Assembly: GCA_025504975.1 (NCBI GenBank) | Contig: JANUWI010000007.1 | Location: 868,001-932,000, forward strand | From: Plenodomus lindquistii | Lineage: Eukaryota; Ascomycota; Dothideomycetes; Pleosporales; Leptosphaeriaceae | Length of the DNA: 64,000 bases | Direction of reading: 5' to 3' | In this document: positions 36,501 through 48,051 of the stretch, in pieces | Position numbering within the stretch: the first letter of the stretch is position 1 | How the letters are laid out: every line of letters begins with the position of its first letter | Program-made: the position numbers and the translations under genes | Notes under the pieces: model-generated | Databases searched by the model: none | What the model saw: the letters and a program-made list of their open reading frames with translations, nothing else | What the model was told of the DNA's origin: nothing

Positions 36501-38750
36501 TCAAAGAGCACCAATTCGGCTAGTTCATCTGCGGTGCATCCGTGTGTACGCACAGGAGGCTAGGTTCGACTGCAGACGCAGGAGCCCATGAAAACCCGAG
36601 ATCAGATGTCTGGATCTCGCGGGCATATTTTGCAGGCCGCAACAACGGGCCAATGGCCAGCCTTGATCCTCCGCGCGGGCTCAGCTGCTGTATTCGGACA
36701 AGGATCTTGCATGGCACTAGACACCCCTGCTATACTCGCCAGATACAGCGTACAGCATGGAAAAAGACGCCTAACATGATGTACATTGTCATCTGGACGT
36801 TGGCCGATACCAAAATGTGTCGCTCAGATTTGAACAAAGTCAAATAGCAACATCTTATGGCCGAGGAGAGGCCGAATGGTCAAACAAAGGATGCTGTGAC
36901 ACATGCGCACCATTACGAATAACCCGCAGCTCGGTCACCCCAAGTCCTCGCGCAGTCGATCACTGTTACTACATATATCCAGATCCACTAGCATGCCTAT
37001 GCAGATGAATCTCATCGTTGGTCAGCACAACAGGAATCTTTGAGAGCCATGATCGCTCAGCTTCTGCTTTCCACACAGTGCAGTTGGTTTACCGAAGGAC
37101 TGCTTCGTGCCCCCCATGAGGAATCTATGGACCAGTCAGTCACATAACCTTTCCCAAGGAATGCCGGTGAGCTCCCATCTTGTTGGGATCGTAGTGTCCT
37201 GTCGCGAATGTCAAGTCTCCCCTGGGGCGTTGACAGCGTCAGCAAGCCCCTGTCAGAGCAACCTCCGGTGTTGAAGCAGGCATTACCCGTCGATCCTCTC
37301 GCTCAGATACACTAAATTGGTGCGCTATTATACCAAAGATGCCTTACATGCTCCGCCCCTCATGTCGTCCACTGGCTCTCGCGACGAGTTGGCTGGCGAA
37401 AAACCCATCATGGGCCAGGAATTAGGCTATAGCTGACACTCGACGCACGAGCACGCACTCACTAGCAGACTCAAACTGCCCAAGATCGAATAACCTAGGA
37501 AAGACCAGTGAAAGTGGCAAACAGCAGCCCATAAAGCCAATTAGCACTTGGTAATGACCCTTGAGGTGGCTTCCGCCTGATGGGCCACGTCTGTCTGCCG
37601 TGTTTCAAACCCCGTGCATGCACCGGATCACTCCTCAAGCACATCCGGCGGTCGCTTCAACTTTTCAACATGACACTTGCCGACCAATCGTAGTGTGCAC
37701 TGTTGGCGTTTGGATTCCAAGCAAAACCATACGCTCATTGCAATTTGACTACAAGCAGGGGTCGAATCACGCCCTGTGGTACTATGTACAACACAACTGT
37801 CTCAATGGAAAGATGGCGACCAGGCCTAGACGGGTCGCAGATGATGTACCTCATAGGGTTCATCATGGAGCGGAGCTACATACCACTTCGGCGGTCTCTC
37901 CAGCCTTGAACTCTAAATGACGGACGTCATTGTACAGATGCTGCTCTCAGATGGATCGAGATGTTACACCGCTTTTTCGAATGTCATGCGACTCAGGCGT
38001 TTCTAGTGAGCCTCGCAGATCAACGGTGGGGGCCACACATTTGCTAGTGCCATCTTCGCGGCACAAATGGCGTAGCACCAACATCCAAGAACGTCCTAGC
38101 CTCAGCCTTGTCGATGGAGAAACGTGCTTCTACCAGCCGTGCAAAAGTTCTAGCGTGCATTGGGCCACTTGATGGCCACATAGTAGACCGCAAATAGCAT
38201 TGCGTCTGGTCTGAGCGGAAGGGGGACTCGTGGCCCTGGCTGCTTGTCACTGCACGATACTATCAGCTTAGCTGGCGGGGGTCCCTGGACGAGACTGGAA
38301 CATCGAATCCGCACCAGATTTCCCCATATCATGCTGCGGGATGATGTTGAGCAAATGAAAACGCCAGCAGCATGGATTTGACTGTCCTAGGCGTACTACG
38401 CACCGGCCTCGCGAGTTGGTGTCGCGCAAATGAGTTGGTCCAATTCATGGATGGGTCTGACAGAAGAATGTGTCACGTGATTTTAATTCACCCACGCTTG
38501 GTTGCAAACCAGACGTGCTACGGAAAGTGTTATCCATTGCTCATGATGCCATGGTGGTATTATTGGGCCTGAATAGCGGACGAGTTGCCCCAGCGCGCAT
38601 AAGCGCGACAAAAAAAGAGATATTAGGATTTGCCCAGCAAAGAGAAGATCAGGGAGTTGCTCGCAACTCAGAAAACTAGCCCCGTATCTGCGCTGTGGCC
38701 TGATTAGTGCCACAGCCGATGCAAAATCGTAATGAACGCCATCACCTCCG
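33590..38750. other. 5.2-kb gene-poor interval of ordinary GC
   Basis: No supported gene, repeat family or RNA gene. Open frames up to 160 codons (for example 34795-35277 +) carry no recognisable motifs and overlap frames on the other strand. A 6-bp-arm inverted repeat, GCTCTA..TAGAGC, lies at 36013-36026. By eye the DNA is near 50% GC, unlike RIP-degraded DNA. Confidence 0.4.
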
Positions 38751-40318
38751 CTACTCCATCAAGTTCGCCGAGTGGTGGCTGTGCTGGTTACGCTCATGCT
38801 TCCTTGCAGCATCGCTGCGGTTGAAATGTTTTTGGCAGTAAGTACATCGGCTGTCCAACGCGACGTCGCTGCTTGTTCGATGCTTGCTCTTCACATGACG
38901 TTTCATGTTGCCCTTAGAGTAACTAGTTCACAGCATCAGTGGATGGCATCGACATGAGCTAGAAAGCATCAAACCTACCGACCACGAAATTTATCACCAC
39001 AGTGCTCGCACACCGATGTGGACTTCATCGTCTGGCCTACGATAGTAGCATCCACGAGGTTTTGACCATTCATATTCCCCCTCATTGGATGCACAGGTGC
39101 AATGCCAAATATGGTGTTATTATCGTGGTATTGAGGTGTTGTGTTTTCATTATTGAGGAAGGGTATTTGTTGTTGGTACCCTTGATGCCAGATCAAGCCT
39201 CCATGCTGCTGAAAATTACCATAGCCATTCGAAGGTTGCTGGTGAAGGTAAGCAAGAGGATTTAGACCCGAATTATAATATGGTGGGGTCTGGTTGACAG
39301 AAGAGAACGTTGTGTTCGTTGTGCCGGTATAATTTGGATGGGTTAAGGACCCGGCCGTTGACTGGACCGTCATGAATGAATAGCGGTTACCATGTCCGGG
39401 TGTTGGCAATCCGAACCTTGGTGGACAATGTTGGATCGTGGAGTAAGCTGAAGAGACGCTCACATCTTCACGCAATGCTGGTATTGGCATTTGGCGTTGG
39501 GTCAAAGGAGGGATTATGTTAGGACTGGAGTTCGATGCACGCTGCGTGTTCGGCAAAGCCATCGGGCTTGGTGTGAAGGGTAATGGTGTGGGTGATTCGG
39601 GCGAAGTCGATTCAGGTGTCAGACCCGGAGTGGCCTGGTGATACTGCCCGTGGTCGTGGGTGGTTCCGCGACCTGGGGTCACGATGGGCCCCGGTTGAAC
39701 CTGCCTGGGAACCTGCCTGGCGTTCCGTGTGGTATGGGGGCTTCTTTTGAGGGAGCTAGAATATTGAAGATCATCTCCGGCTAGTTCGGCATAAGGGCTG
39801 ATTGAGCCCTCAAGCTCTTGATAGCTACTGGGATCGCAGAGTTCGGCGATACGACTATCAAGATCCGACATTTCATGGAATCCAATTGGGTATGCCATCG
39901 ATCTTTCTTCTCGACAAGCGGAATACGGGGGAGGTGGATCGTCGTCTCGAGTGCTTTCACGGGTCTTGCGTGGCTGCCGAGAAATGCAGAAATGCACTGA
40001 GAACCCGAGAATACGAATTCGAAACCCACCGCCGCGGTCTTGCGCTGTATCAGAACACAGATGGGCGTCTGTTACAATAACTTCGCCCTGCAGACTTGCT
40101 GGAAATGCTTCTGCGTACTCTTCGTTGCTTGGTATTGACGATCTGCCAGTTCGGATGGGGTGTGGCCTGGCTACCGGTGGGAAGCTTTTCTCCCGATGGA
40201 GGAAGGCGCGAAGGCTGGAGCTTGATCAGCTCAAGAGAACAATGTACATGGAGCACTGGACAGGGTCACGAACTCACGAGAAAGCCCGGCGAGTTTTGGG
40301 TTGTTGGTGCTTGCTCAT
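38751..40318 (-). CDS. two-finger C2H2 zinc-finger protein, paralogue 2
   Basis: Three exons, 40278-40318, 38979-40220 and 38751-38922, giving 484 aa. The first exon (MSKHQQPKTRRAFS) ends at a GTGAGT donor and joins in frame, through a 57-bp intron, to a frame open for 413 codons. A shorter model starting at 39898 (MAYPIGF) is possible if the 5' part is untranslated. Most of the protein is Pro/Gln/Asn/Thr-rich and disordered. Finger 1 is C418-x2-C421-x15-H437-x4-H442 and is split by the last intron at FRGR|YSKGN. Finger 2 is C454-x2-C457-x12-H470-x4-H475. A nuclear DNA-binding role is inferred. Intron positions differ from the other two paralogues, pointing to old or rapidly changing duplicates. 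Confidence 0.72.
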
Positions 40319-43300
40319 ATTGTCGCGATGGAATCCGGTCCTGTTATCTGCCAGCAGAGGAGAACGACGAAAAAGAAGGACCTATGTAGAGCGAGGGGTA
40401 GGAAGGACAAGCGGCATGACGACTCGACGTTGACGCGACTTCTGGGAGGAATAAACTAATATATTGCTAGCGACGATATCTATCCAGCTGCCAACGCGCG
40501 CGACAGCAGTATGCAGTACCACACTGTCCCTCTCCGCTAAGGGACAACAGCATAAAAGGGACCTAAACACGTCCATGAGCGAGTAAGAGGAGAGAAGAAG
40601 GCAAGTGAGCTGTCTTGGCATTTCCGCGGACAACACTTGGGTGCTCACTCGTTTGCCTTCTTCTAAGACACGAACTCGGAGTTCTGCGGACGAAGCTGCA
40701 TTGCTGTTGGGCGACATTTTTATCCTGGGGGACTCGACCTGAGGGACTATGTTGTTGGGTAAGCGAATAAACTTGAGCCAAAGCCTAGTTGTGGAGACGA
40801 TGAGCAACGAATCCGACGTTACGACCCATCAATCCTGATGAGATTGACCAATGACAATACACCGAATTGGTCCCCCTTGGTGCGTGTCCAAGTTCAACAT
40901 CCAGATTGCCAATGGAGATTGCTCAAGTCCACGATGCCCCAGGGTCGCTCGAATGAGGCGAGCTACCGAGGTTCCGAGATGAGAGGTCCATAGCGACTCT
41001 TGTATGCGGAGCTGCCGAGTCCCAAATATTCCCTGAACGATTCGGTTGTACAAGATGCATTGCCTACGTGCCAAAGAAGGGCGTTGGGCGCGAATTGGCA
41101 GGTCTCTGATAGCGGCGCCAGTTTGAGCAGTATTATGAAGCCGTTGTAAGAGGAATTGCGATTCATTGAAAACTTTGGCATGCAGCACGTCTACAGGCTG
41201 TGTTCAAAAGCCTATGGCAGCCATATATGTAAAAAAATGAATGGCAACTCCCATGGAGGCACAGCCCATCTGCTATGTTAGCCCACATCAGGAGAGCGAC
41301 AATGAATGGGGCCGAATCGCGAGAGTCTGCCTTGAGTGCACCTTGGAGGTGCACTGCCGGCCTCATGGCCTCAACAAAAGAATTCCGGTGAAGCCAAAGT
41401 CCGAATCACAATACTAGTGGCGGTGGCTATGGCTTCTGACCTTGACGAATACACGTGCTCAAATGGGCAGGTACCTAGGTAACGTCGAGTCCAGCGAAGC
41501 CTTGATTTGACCCAGAGCAACTGGATTGCGTTTCGAACATTAGGAACCCGAAGTCCACTACGTCGAATCAGAAAAATACCAGGGCCTAGACACGTCAACA
41601 TTGGGCGCAAAGCTGAATCTCAGAATCTCGTCCAAGTGGCAAGCAATGACAAATCTGGATTATGCGACACACGTATGACAGACGTCAACCATAGAAGCGC
41701 GTCTCAACCACCCCTTGTACTCGCTTGCATGCAACTTGCAGGAGAATATGCATGCACTATAATGGAGGACGTTGTCACTTGGCCCAAAAATTGGAGAGGA
41801 CTTCACTACTACGACGACTAACGGAAAGTAGACAATGGCACTTGTGCGAGGCGTCTCCTGCACGGTAGCCACATTTTGTTGCCTTCTTTGAGATATCACG
41901 TTTTCATTCCAGTGGGTCACCTAAATTATTTCAGCTGAGCTAACATCGCAAACAATGCCTGGACTGGAGAACATGTTTTTCGAGGAAGCCCTGGAGTCGA
42001 ATTAGGCTGCACGTGCCGGTGGAAACGCGGGGCAAGACATCTGGTACGCTAGGCCCCACCCGAGCCCGAGCATCCCGATCGCTGGGACCGTGCTTATCAA
42101 TCTCTTATCGATTCGTTGTTTAATCATTACCCCCATTCGACCATACGCAGGGTTTCCCCGAAAGAGAGATCAGTTTTCCCATTCCCATCAGTACTCGAAG
42201 ATCAGGTGTCGTCGGACAGATATAAATAGTCCTGCCGAAGTCGCCTTGATCTTGTTCCGGACATCGACCGTTGATTGGTCGGCGAGGCCCCAGACCCAAG
42301 TCGATCACCCATATATGACAGGGGATCCGCGCAAATCAACAGAGCCGCAATGACGCACAGGACCGGGCTTCTGCAGCCTATCGCTTTGCAGCTTTATTGA
42401 CAAGCATATACGATGATAGCGAAACGCTGTCATGTTTGGAAGTCTCGTTTGCGTCCTTCCGTGCGGGACATCTGTCAGCCATCGTCTCCTTCGCCAGGAT
42501 CCTAGCATACGGGTAACATATCCTTTCCAATCAGAAAGCCATGGAAAGCGTCCGTCGAACTTAGCTACAAGAATTGCTTTTTCTCTCAATACGTGGCCGA
42601 TTCTATCCTGTGGTGCAATCGCTAGTGCAAGGCAACGGGAGGCCTCAGGAGTCAAGGCACATCGCCTTCTCCTCGTGTCGCCTTAATGCGCTGGATTTGA
42701 GTACAAGCAGGGGCCCTATTCGCCAATTAAACAGGCTGGTCTCATCCGCAGGACTCATTCAGGAGGACTACAGAGCGCAGTCAGTAAGCCGGGCTTTTGA
42801 CAGACCGCGGCCAACCCGATGCCGCTCACAGTGGTTGATTGGCAATTAGTGAGGAAGTCAAGCGCCCCGGATGGCTCCTTCCTCGGTCTCTTTTTTGTTT
42901 TTGATGCTGCATGTCGAAGCCCACGTTGCACCACCCCGCTTTAGACGTACGCCCTAACGGCGTCCCTACCGCCACAATTTAGTGTTGAGCTGAGAGGTAT
43001 CAGACCCACTCCGTAATATCAAAGTCGTTAACCGGGCAATATATGCCCGCCAGCGTCCCTCTTGCGTACGCAGCAGATACGTCCTCCATATGGGCTCGGC
43101 CGTCCGTATCACAGCGTGCTGACGTTTCCTGCGCCAATCGGAGCTGCAGATAGCTCAACTCTCCCCCCCCCCTCGAACACTGAGAAACCTGGTGACTTTG
43201 CAGCAACCCACATCAGTTCAGCTTGGCTCCGCGCAGGGGCACACAAACTAGCGCCAGGGCACGAAGAGAAGAGGGCACTGCAAACGTCAAAACTCTAATG

Positions 43301-44207
43301 CCACTACCTCCGCTGATCGACTGGCTGACAAGTCTTAATTCAGCGACATGCTAATCTCACATTTGGTCCTCAGTCTAGTCCCGCCCACCAGAATAGCAAT
43401 GTCTCACCTGCACGGACAAGCAAAATCTTCATGGTCCCTCGGCGATCGTGTGCGCATTCTAGACCGCAAATATTCAAGCTTGACACGTTGGCGCTTCCGG
43501 TGAATATCAGCTGGAGCTATGTGATCCGGTCACGGTTGCTCGGCGTCTTGGTGTTGGCGAAAACAGATTACAAGGGCATCACCGGTGAGCACACCACCGG
43601 CCATGGAGCAGCAGAGCCGCAAGATTACGTCATCAGGCGTTCCATCCTGGAATCTCGCGGTTCGTGAGGAAAAAAGTTGAGTCTCACAAGATCAGTCCAC
43701 CGCCAGAGGTGGAGATGGGCAAATTGCATAGCATTTCGTTGATGGTTTGATGAAGTGCGTACGCAAAGAGAACATAGTAAATCTAACCCTATCATACCAT
43801 TACATGTAGATGCCAAAGGAGAAAAACTCAAAGCCCCAGTCGCTTCACCACTATGAAAATAAGGGAGAATTGATCACTTTGACTGCATCATGAAGAGACC
43901 GGCCTCACAATGGGAGTCAGAGAGGAGAAGACCAAGGGAGATAAGATCATCAACCTAGAAAACAAATGCCGAAAGTAAGATCCTCGGCCCTGGCGCCTAG
44001 CCCCCAACCTCACAACGCCCATAGAACCCCGAACACAGCCGGCTGAGTGAGCATAGCCTACTCTCCAACGCCCTCAAATTCTTTTAGATGAATGTCATCC
44101 TTTCAACCGTGCCATGTGTATATATATGTGTTGTCATGTTCCTCTTCCAACACCGTCAGAACAATCAACATCAATCAATTCGAGTCTTGCCTTTTCTTTC
44201 ATTCTCT
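40319..44207. other. 3.9-kb gene-poor interval
   Basis: No gene I can defend. A 111-codon frame at 40385-40717 (-, MSPNSNAASSAELR) has codon use resembling coding DNA but no partner exons or motif. A second TACCTAGGTA palindrome is at 41472-41481. A run of ten C lies at about 43163-43172. Confidence 0.35.
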
Positions 44208-44957
44208 TCAGGGAGATCCTTCCCAGGTTTCTCCGTACGATTCGTAAGTCTGCTCCATGTCCTCGTTGGCTTGGCGGTACGCGCCGAATTCACCGTCTCG
44301 TCGCGTGTAGCCAACTGCGTCGTATGGGCCGAGGCGTGCGTCTTGGGTCGCCATTACCTGGATGTTGATTCTCGGCTGCATGTTCTGATTGTACGCGTTG
44401 AGGTTTCTGGGCGTTGGGCACATGCAGTTGTCGCGAGTGCGAGGGCGGGGCTGAGCATTCGATGTCGTGTTTGAAGGAGCGAATTGGCGAGAAGGTGCGT
44501 ATGAGCCGCCATGTGTGTAACCTGAGTTAGCCCGGTGCGACTGCGACTCTGAGACGGAAGGAGCAGTAGCCAAGTAAGCGTGGCTATTCAGTCGTTCGTC
44601 GTCGTAGTGTTGCCCATCCCATTGCCGAGGCAAGGGGATGTGCTGCTGGAGATCTGGATACTGGGATTGAGTAGAGCCTTCAGAAGCATAGTCTGTTTCA
44701 AGCTCTGCAAACCCAGTCTCCAGAGTATCACCAGCCCAGCTACCTTGGTGCTGGAATGGGAGGGTGTCTTGTGAAACAGCGCATGCTTGAGTAGACTTGG
44801 ACAAGGAGTTAGTAGAAGCTCCTTTGAGGAGCCTTCCAATGCTTACCGATCCGTTCATCCGGACAGGATATGACTGCGGGATTCCAATGTTTGCGTGTGG
44901 CTGTCTATGTTGCAAATTATTTGCTCGGGAGTGACGGGACAGGCGTGAGGGAGCCAT
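44208..44957 (-). CDS. hypothetical protein, unknown
   Basis: An open frame from ATG 44957 to 44208 encodes 249 aa. A likely 51-bp intron at 44796-44846 (GTAAGC donor, CTAAC branch-like site, CCAAG acceptor) is a multiple of three, so the frame stays open whether or not it is removed (232 aa if spliced). Composition is Ser/Gln/Arg/Tyr-rich with an acidic C terminus (NEDMEQTYESYGETWEGSP). No zinc finger, membrane segment or signal peptide is visible. The frame is also open upstream to 45239, so an earlier exon may exist. It lies between zinc-finger paralogues 2 and 3 and resembles their disordered N-terminal parts in composition only. No function is proposed. Confidence 0.5.
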   Translation of the reverse strand: MAPSRLSRHSRANNLQHRQPHANIGIPQSYPVRMNGSVSIGRLLKGASTNSLSKSTQACAVSQDTLPFQHQGSWAGDTLETGFAELETDYASEGSTQSQYPDLQQHIPLPRQWDGQHYDDERLNSHAYLATAPSVSESQSHRANSGYTHGGSYAPSRQFAPSNTTSNAQPRPRTRDNCMCPTPRNLNAYNQNMQPRINIQVMATQDARLGPYDAVGYTRRDGEFGAYRQANEDMEQTYESYGETWEGSP

Positions 44958-47352
44958 GTTGACTGAAGTTGTGCTGGCTTGAACTGTATGGGTGTGGTAT
45001 TCAGGGAACGGCCAACGAGACTTCCGAACGACGCTGAATAGAGCTTTTTCAGAAACTTCCCTTGTCCAGCTGGGAGCAAGACGATCTTGGATACGACGAT
45101 TCCGGATGAGCGTCAGCACATAGCAGGTCGTTTCGAGTTGCGAGGAACAATGGGATTGTCGTGGGGGGACCGAGACTAAAAAGGAGTACAGACTGCCTAC
45201 CACGTCCAATACCTGCGTCGTTGGTCCTGCATTTGCCACTCATGAGCACATGGGCCCCGAACTCGTCATCCTAGTCCTTGGTCCCAGTGCAGCGCCCTGT
45301 CAATATGCTCGTGTGTGGCCACATCTGCAAAGTGCTCCTATCACAGTGAAGATTTGATTGGCAATCCTTACAAATATTCCCCTGAAACGCACGTGTCTTC
45401 CTGCATGCTGCAGTCCTGCCTTCAAAACCTTGAGGCAAGCAGGGAAAGCTGCTTGTGAAGGGCACCCCGAAGGGCGCGGGACAGCCATGTGCAACGTATG
45501 GGGCGTAACTAAGAGGAAAGAGCACTGCCGCCATTGACCTAGAAGGCCACCTCCGTTCATTCATTGGCTAGCTCAGGGTATGGGAAAGGAAGGAATGGCG
45601 GTGACCGCTTTGAAGAGGAGACATGCATTGGCCAGCTCATCTCAAGATCTGTCCAACAAGAGCATGTTATGCCAACAGAACCCAAATAAGCCTTATGAGG
45701 CTGGAAATGGACAGAGGTGGGACGGGCATCGTCGGCGCATGCCATCAATCCAATCAAAAAACGGCACTGTACCATACTGCCGGTACTGCTCAGCTTTCAT
45801 GAGGACGTTTTACCCGACGGATCGGCTCATGGAACTCAAACAGTCTATCCTTGCCATACACACCCAATGGAGGTCCGCTTGCAGCACCGCATGGCCACGT
45901 GCTTACTGATGCAGGCGAACCGGGCCAACGGCTGCGCCGCATGTTCGAGGCCCTTCGCGGCTCAACCTGAAATGCTTGGAAAACTCTTCTCACAGCGAGG
46001 GGTTTGTCCTCACTGAACATATGACGCGAGGGAAGATGTGTCCTGAAAGCATATGAGCTAAGTGACGGACGGGCCGAAGGCGGAAATGTCCACGAATGGG
46101 GGGAATCGCTAACGCGGTCGAAAACCCTCAGGGCCTCAACAATCGATTTATAAGGCCTGTACGTCGTTGACAGTTACGTTACACCTATAGCCTGACTGGA
46201 TAGAATTGCCCGCACATGCCTGGAATCTCAGCCGACTTGGTCACTTGGCAGAGTCAATCAAGTTTTGTAGAAATGCAGCGAGATACCCAGTGTTTGCTGA
46301 TGATCCCCGTTGATCTTTAAAGCGTCTTCTTGGGGATACGATATGATCATACGAGATCAATCGACCAATCGATCATTCAACTATTTGGGCAATGAGATGT
46401 TTGACTGCAAATCACGTGACGTTCTCTATTTTACTTCACACAACGGAAGCATTAGGGGCGGTCAGCAAAGGGAAACATAAAAGATCGGAGCAAAATATAA
46501 TGCCATGAAGGACAGTGACGATGAAATAGGTTGTAGAGGTGGTAGTGACTAGGTTGCATCTCACATGGTCAGGCGCGACCTTATTGTGCCAGTAGATCAG
46601 TTACGTCAGAGCTCACCTGGGCAGCCTCATATGGAAAGTAGTTGCTCGTCTCGCACTGCTCGATCGGCTGTGACAACTTGTTGTTCACAGTGCAGATCTG
46701 AGGCCGGCCTCATAGGATTCTGGAAAATCCTTTTTCTTTTCACTGTCCCGTGGACAGGAAGCGTTTCTTACGTCGTGATCTGGTATCGTATTACGAACCA
46801 CGGTCGGGTTGCAAGAGCATCCCCAACTTCTTATACATATTTTGCGATATGAAGTCTTTTACTCCTTCATGACCATGAATGAATCCGATAAGTAATCAGA
46901 TCTGGGACATGATGCTTTCCAATCGTGATGTCGTGCAGGCCAAATGCGGAACTTCGATGGCGTTTTTGAAATGCCATAATCAACTAGTAGAATAGACATG
47001 CAATCATAAGGCGCCCACTTGATTTGGAGCCATGGTCACCTACGGGCGGTTACTGGCCGGACACTGGGGCGGGTCCTTGCGTGCACTATGTTGCTAGCGG
47101 CAAAGCGGAGTACTTTCCGTGACCTCCTTCCATGGAAGAGCAGGGTAGCCACGTGTCTCGGCGTCTATGCGACAGCCTGCGGCCGTCCGTTGCGGAGAAC
47201 ATTCTGGGGGTGGCGAAGCAAACTAACGGCAGTATAACGGCGACAAGGCGGCGGTACAACGGCAGAATGGCGTCCACAGTCTATGGCTTGGCCTTAGACG
47301 GATCAGGATGTCAAAAATATCTTGCTGTTACTGAAACGGCCGCTTCTTTGCA
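44958..47352. other. 2.4-kb gene-poor interval
   Basis: No supported gene. A 109-codon frame at 45580-45909 (+) contains CRYCSAFM but no complete zinc-binding pattern. AT-richer DNA with several GATC/ATCGAT motifs lies at about 46320-46380. Confidence 0.35.
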
Positions 47353-48051
47353 TCAAGACCTGGTGCCGAGTAACTCCGGTCTACGCACGATCTGGGTCAA
47401 ACATGCCGCTACCCTTGTGCAGATCAAGGACCATGTCCAAGCATGCTGCCGTCGTATATGCAAAGTAGCATGGTCTCCAGCGAATAAATTTGATGGTGAC
47501 GCTTCATCCCTTTCCCCAAGCAGCGCATGTGCAGATACAGGTCCGATGTCCTCAATGTCTGATTGAGACTGACTCGATGATTCTGTCCCGCAAGATACAG
47601 CATTCAAGTCCAGAACAGCTGACGGTCGCAATGATTCCTTCGTTCGGTAATAGGGGTCCTGCAATGGGGACAGCGCATCTTTGTGAAGCTCCTTAAGGAT
47701 GCATGAGTACATGCAGCAGTCCAAAAAAGGAATGCGAATGGACTAGGGTTGATCCAACATGAACGGCTTAGACTGCGGCCATCCTGTAGCACAGATTCAC
47801 CGCTTAAGACAGCCTACCAGAGTGAAATTTTTGGCAACCAGCTGCACAGAACGGATGAAGACCAGATCCAGGCGCCTGTATGACCTGTCCAGCTTCCGTA
47901 GGTGGGTTAGCAAATTAGACCAACGACCGGCAATACTATGAGTCCTGGATGCAGTCTGAGTTGTGTCATGTGTCCAAGTGAGCGGTGTGGCTGGTTGAGA
48001 ATCCTTGATCGGCCAGAGCCATAGTTGTTCATCAGCAAAGCGTAACATCAT
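47353..48051 (-). CDS. tentative two-exon gene, unknown
   Basis: Exon 1, 47818-48051, starts MMLRFADEQLWLWPIKD and contains RWSNLLTHLRKLDRSYRR. A 75-bp intron (GTAGGC donor, ACCCTAG acceptor) leads in frame to exon 2, 47353-47742, which runs SIRIPFLDCCMYSCILKEL to RRPELLGTRS and a stop. The result is 207 aa. Codon pattern looks like coding DNA, especially around SQSQSDIEDIGPVSAHALL. No motif or family is recognised and neither splice site is independently supported. Confidence 0.33.

Noticed and set aside
42305..42655. Minus-strand frame of 116 codons (RIGHVLREKAILVAKFDG)
   Set aside because: No in-frame ATG near its 5' end, no motif and no exon that joins in phase was found.
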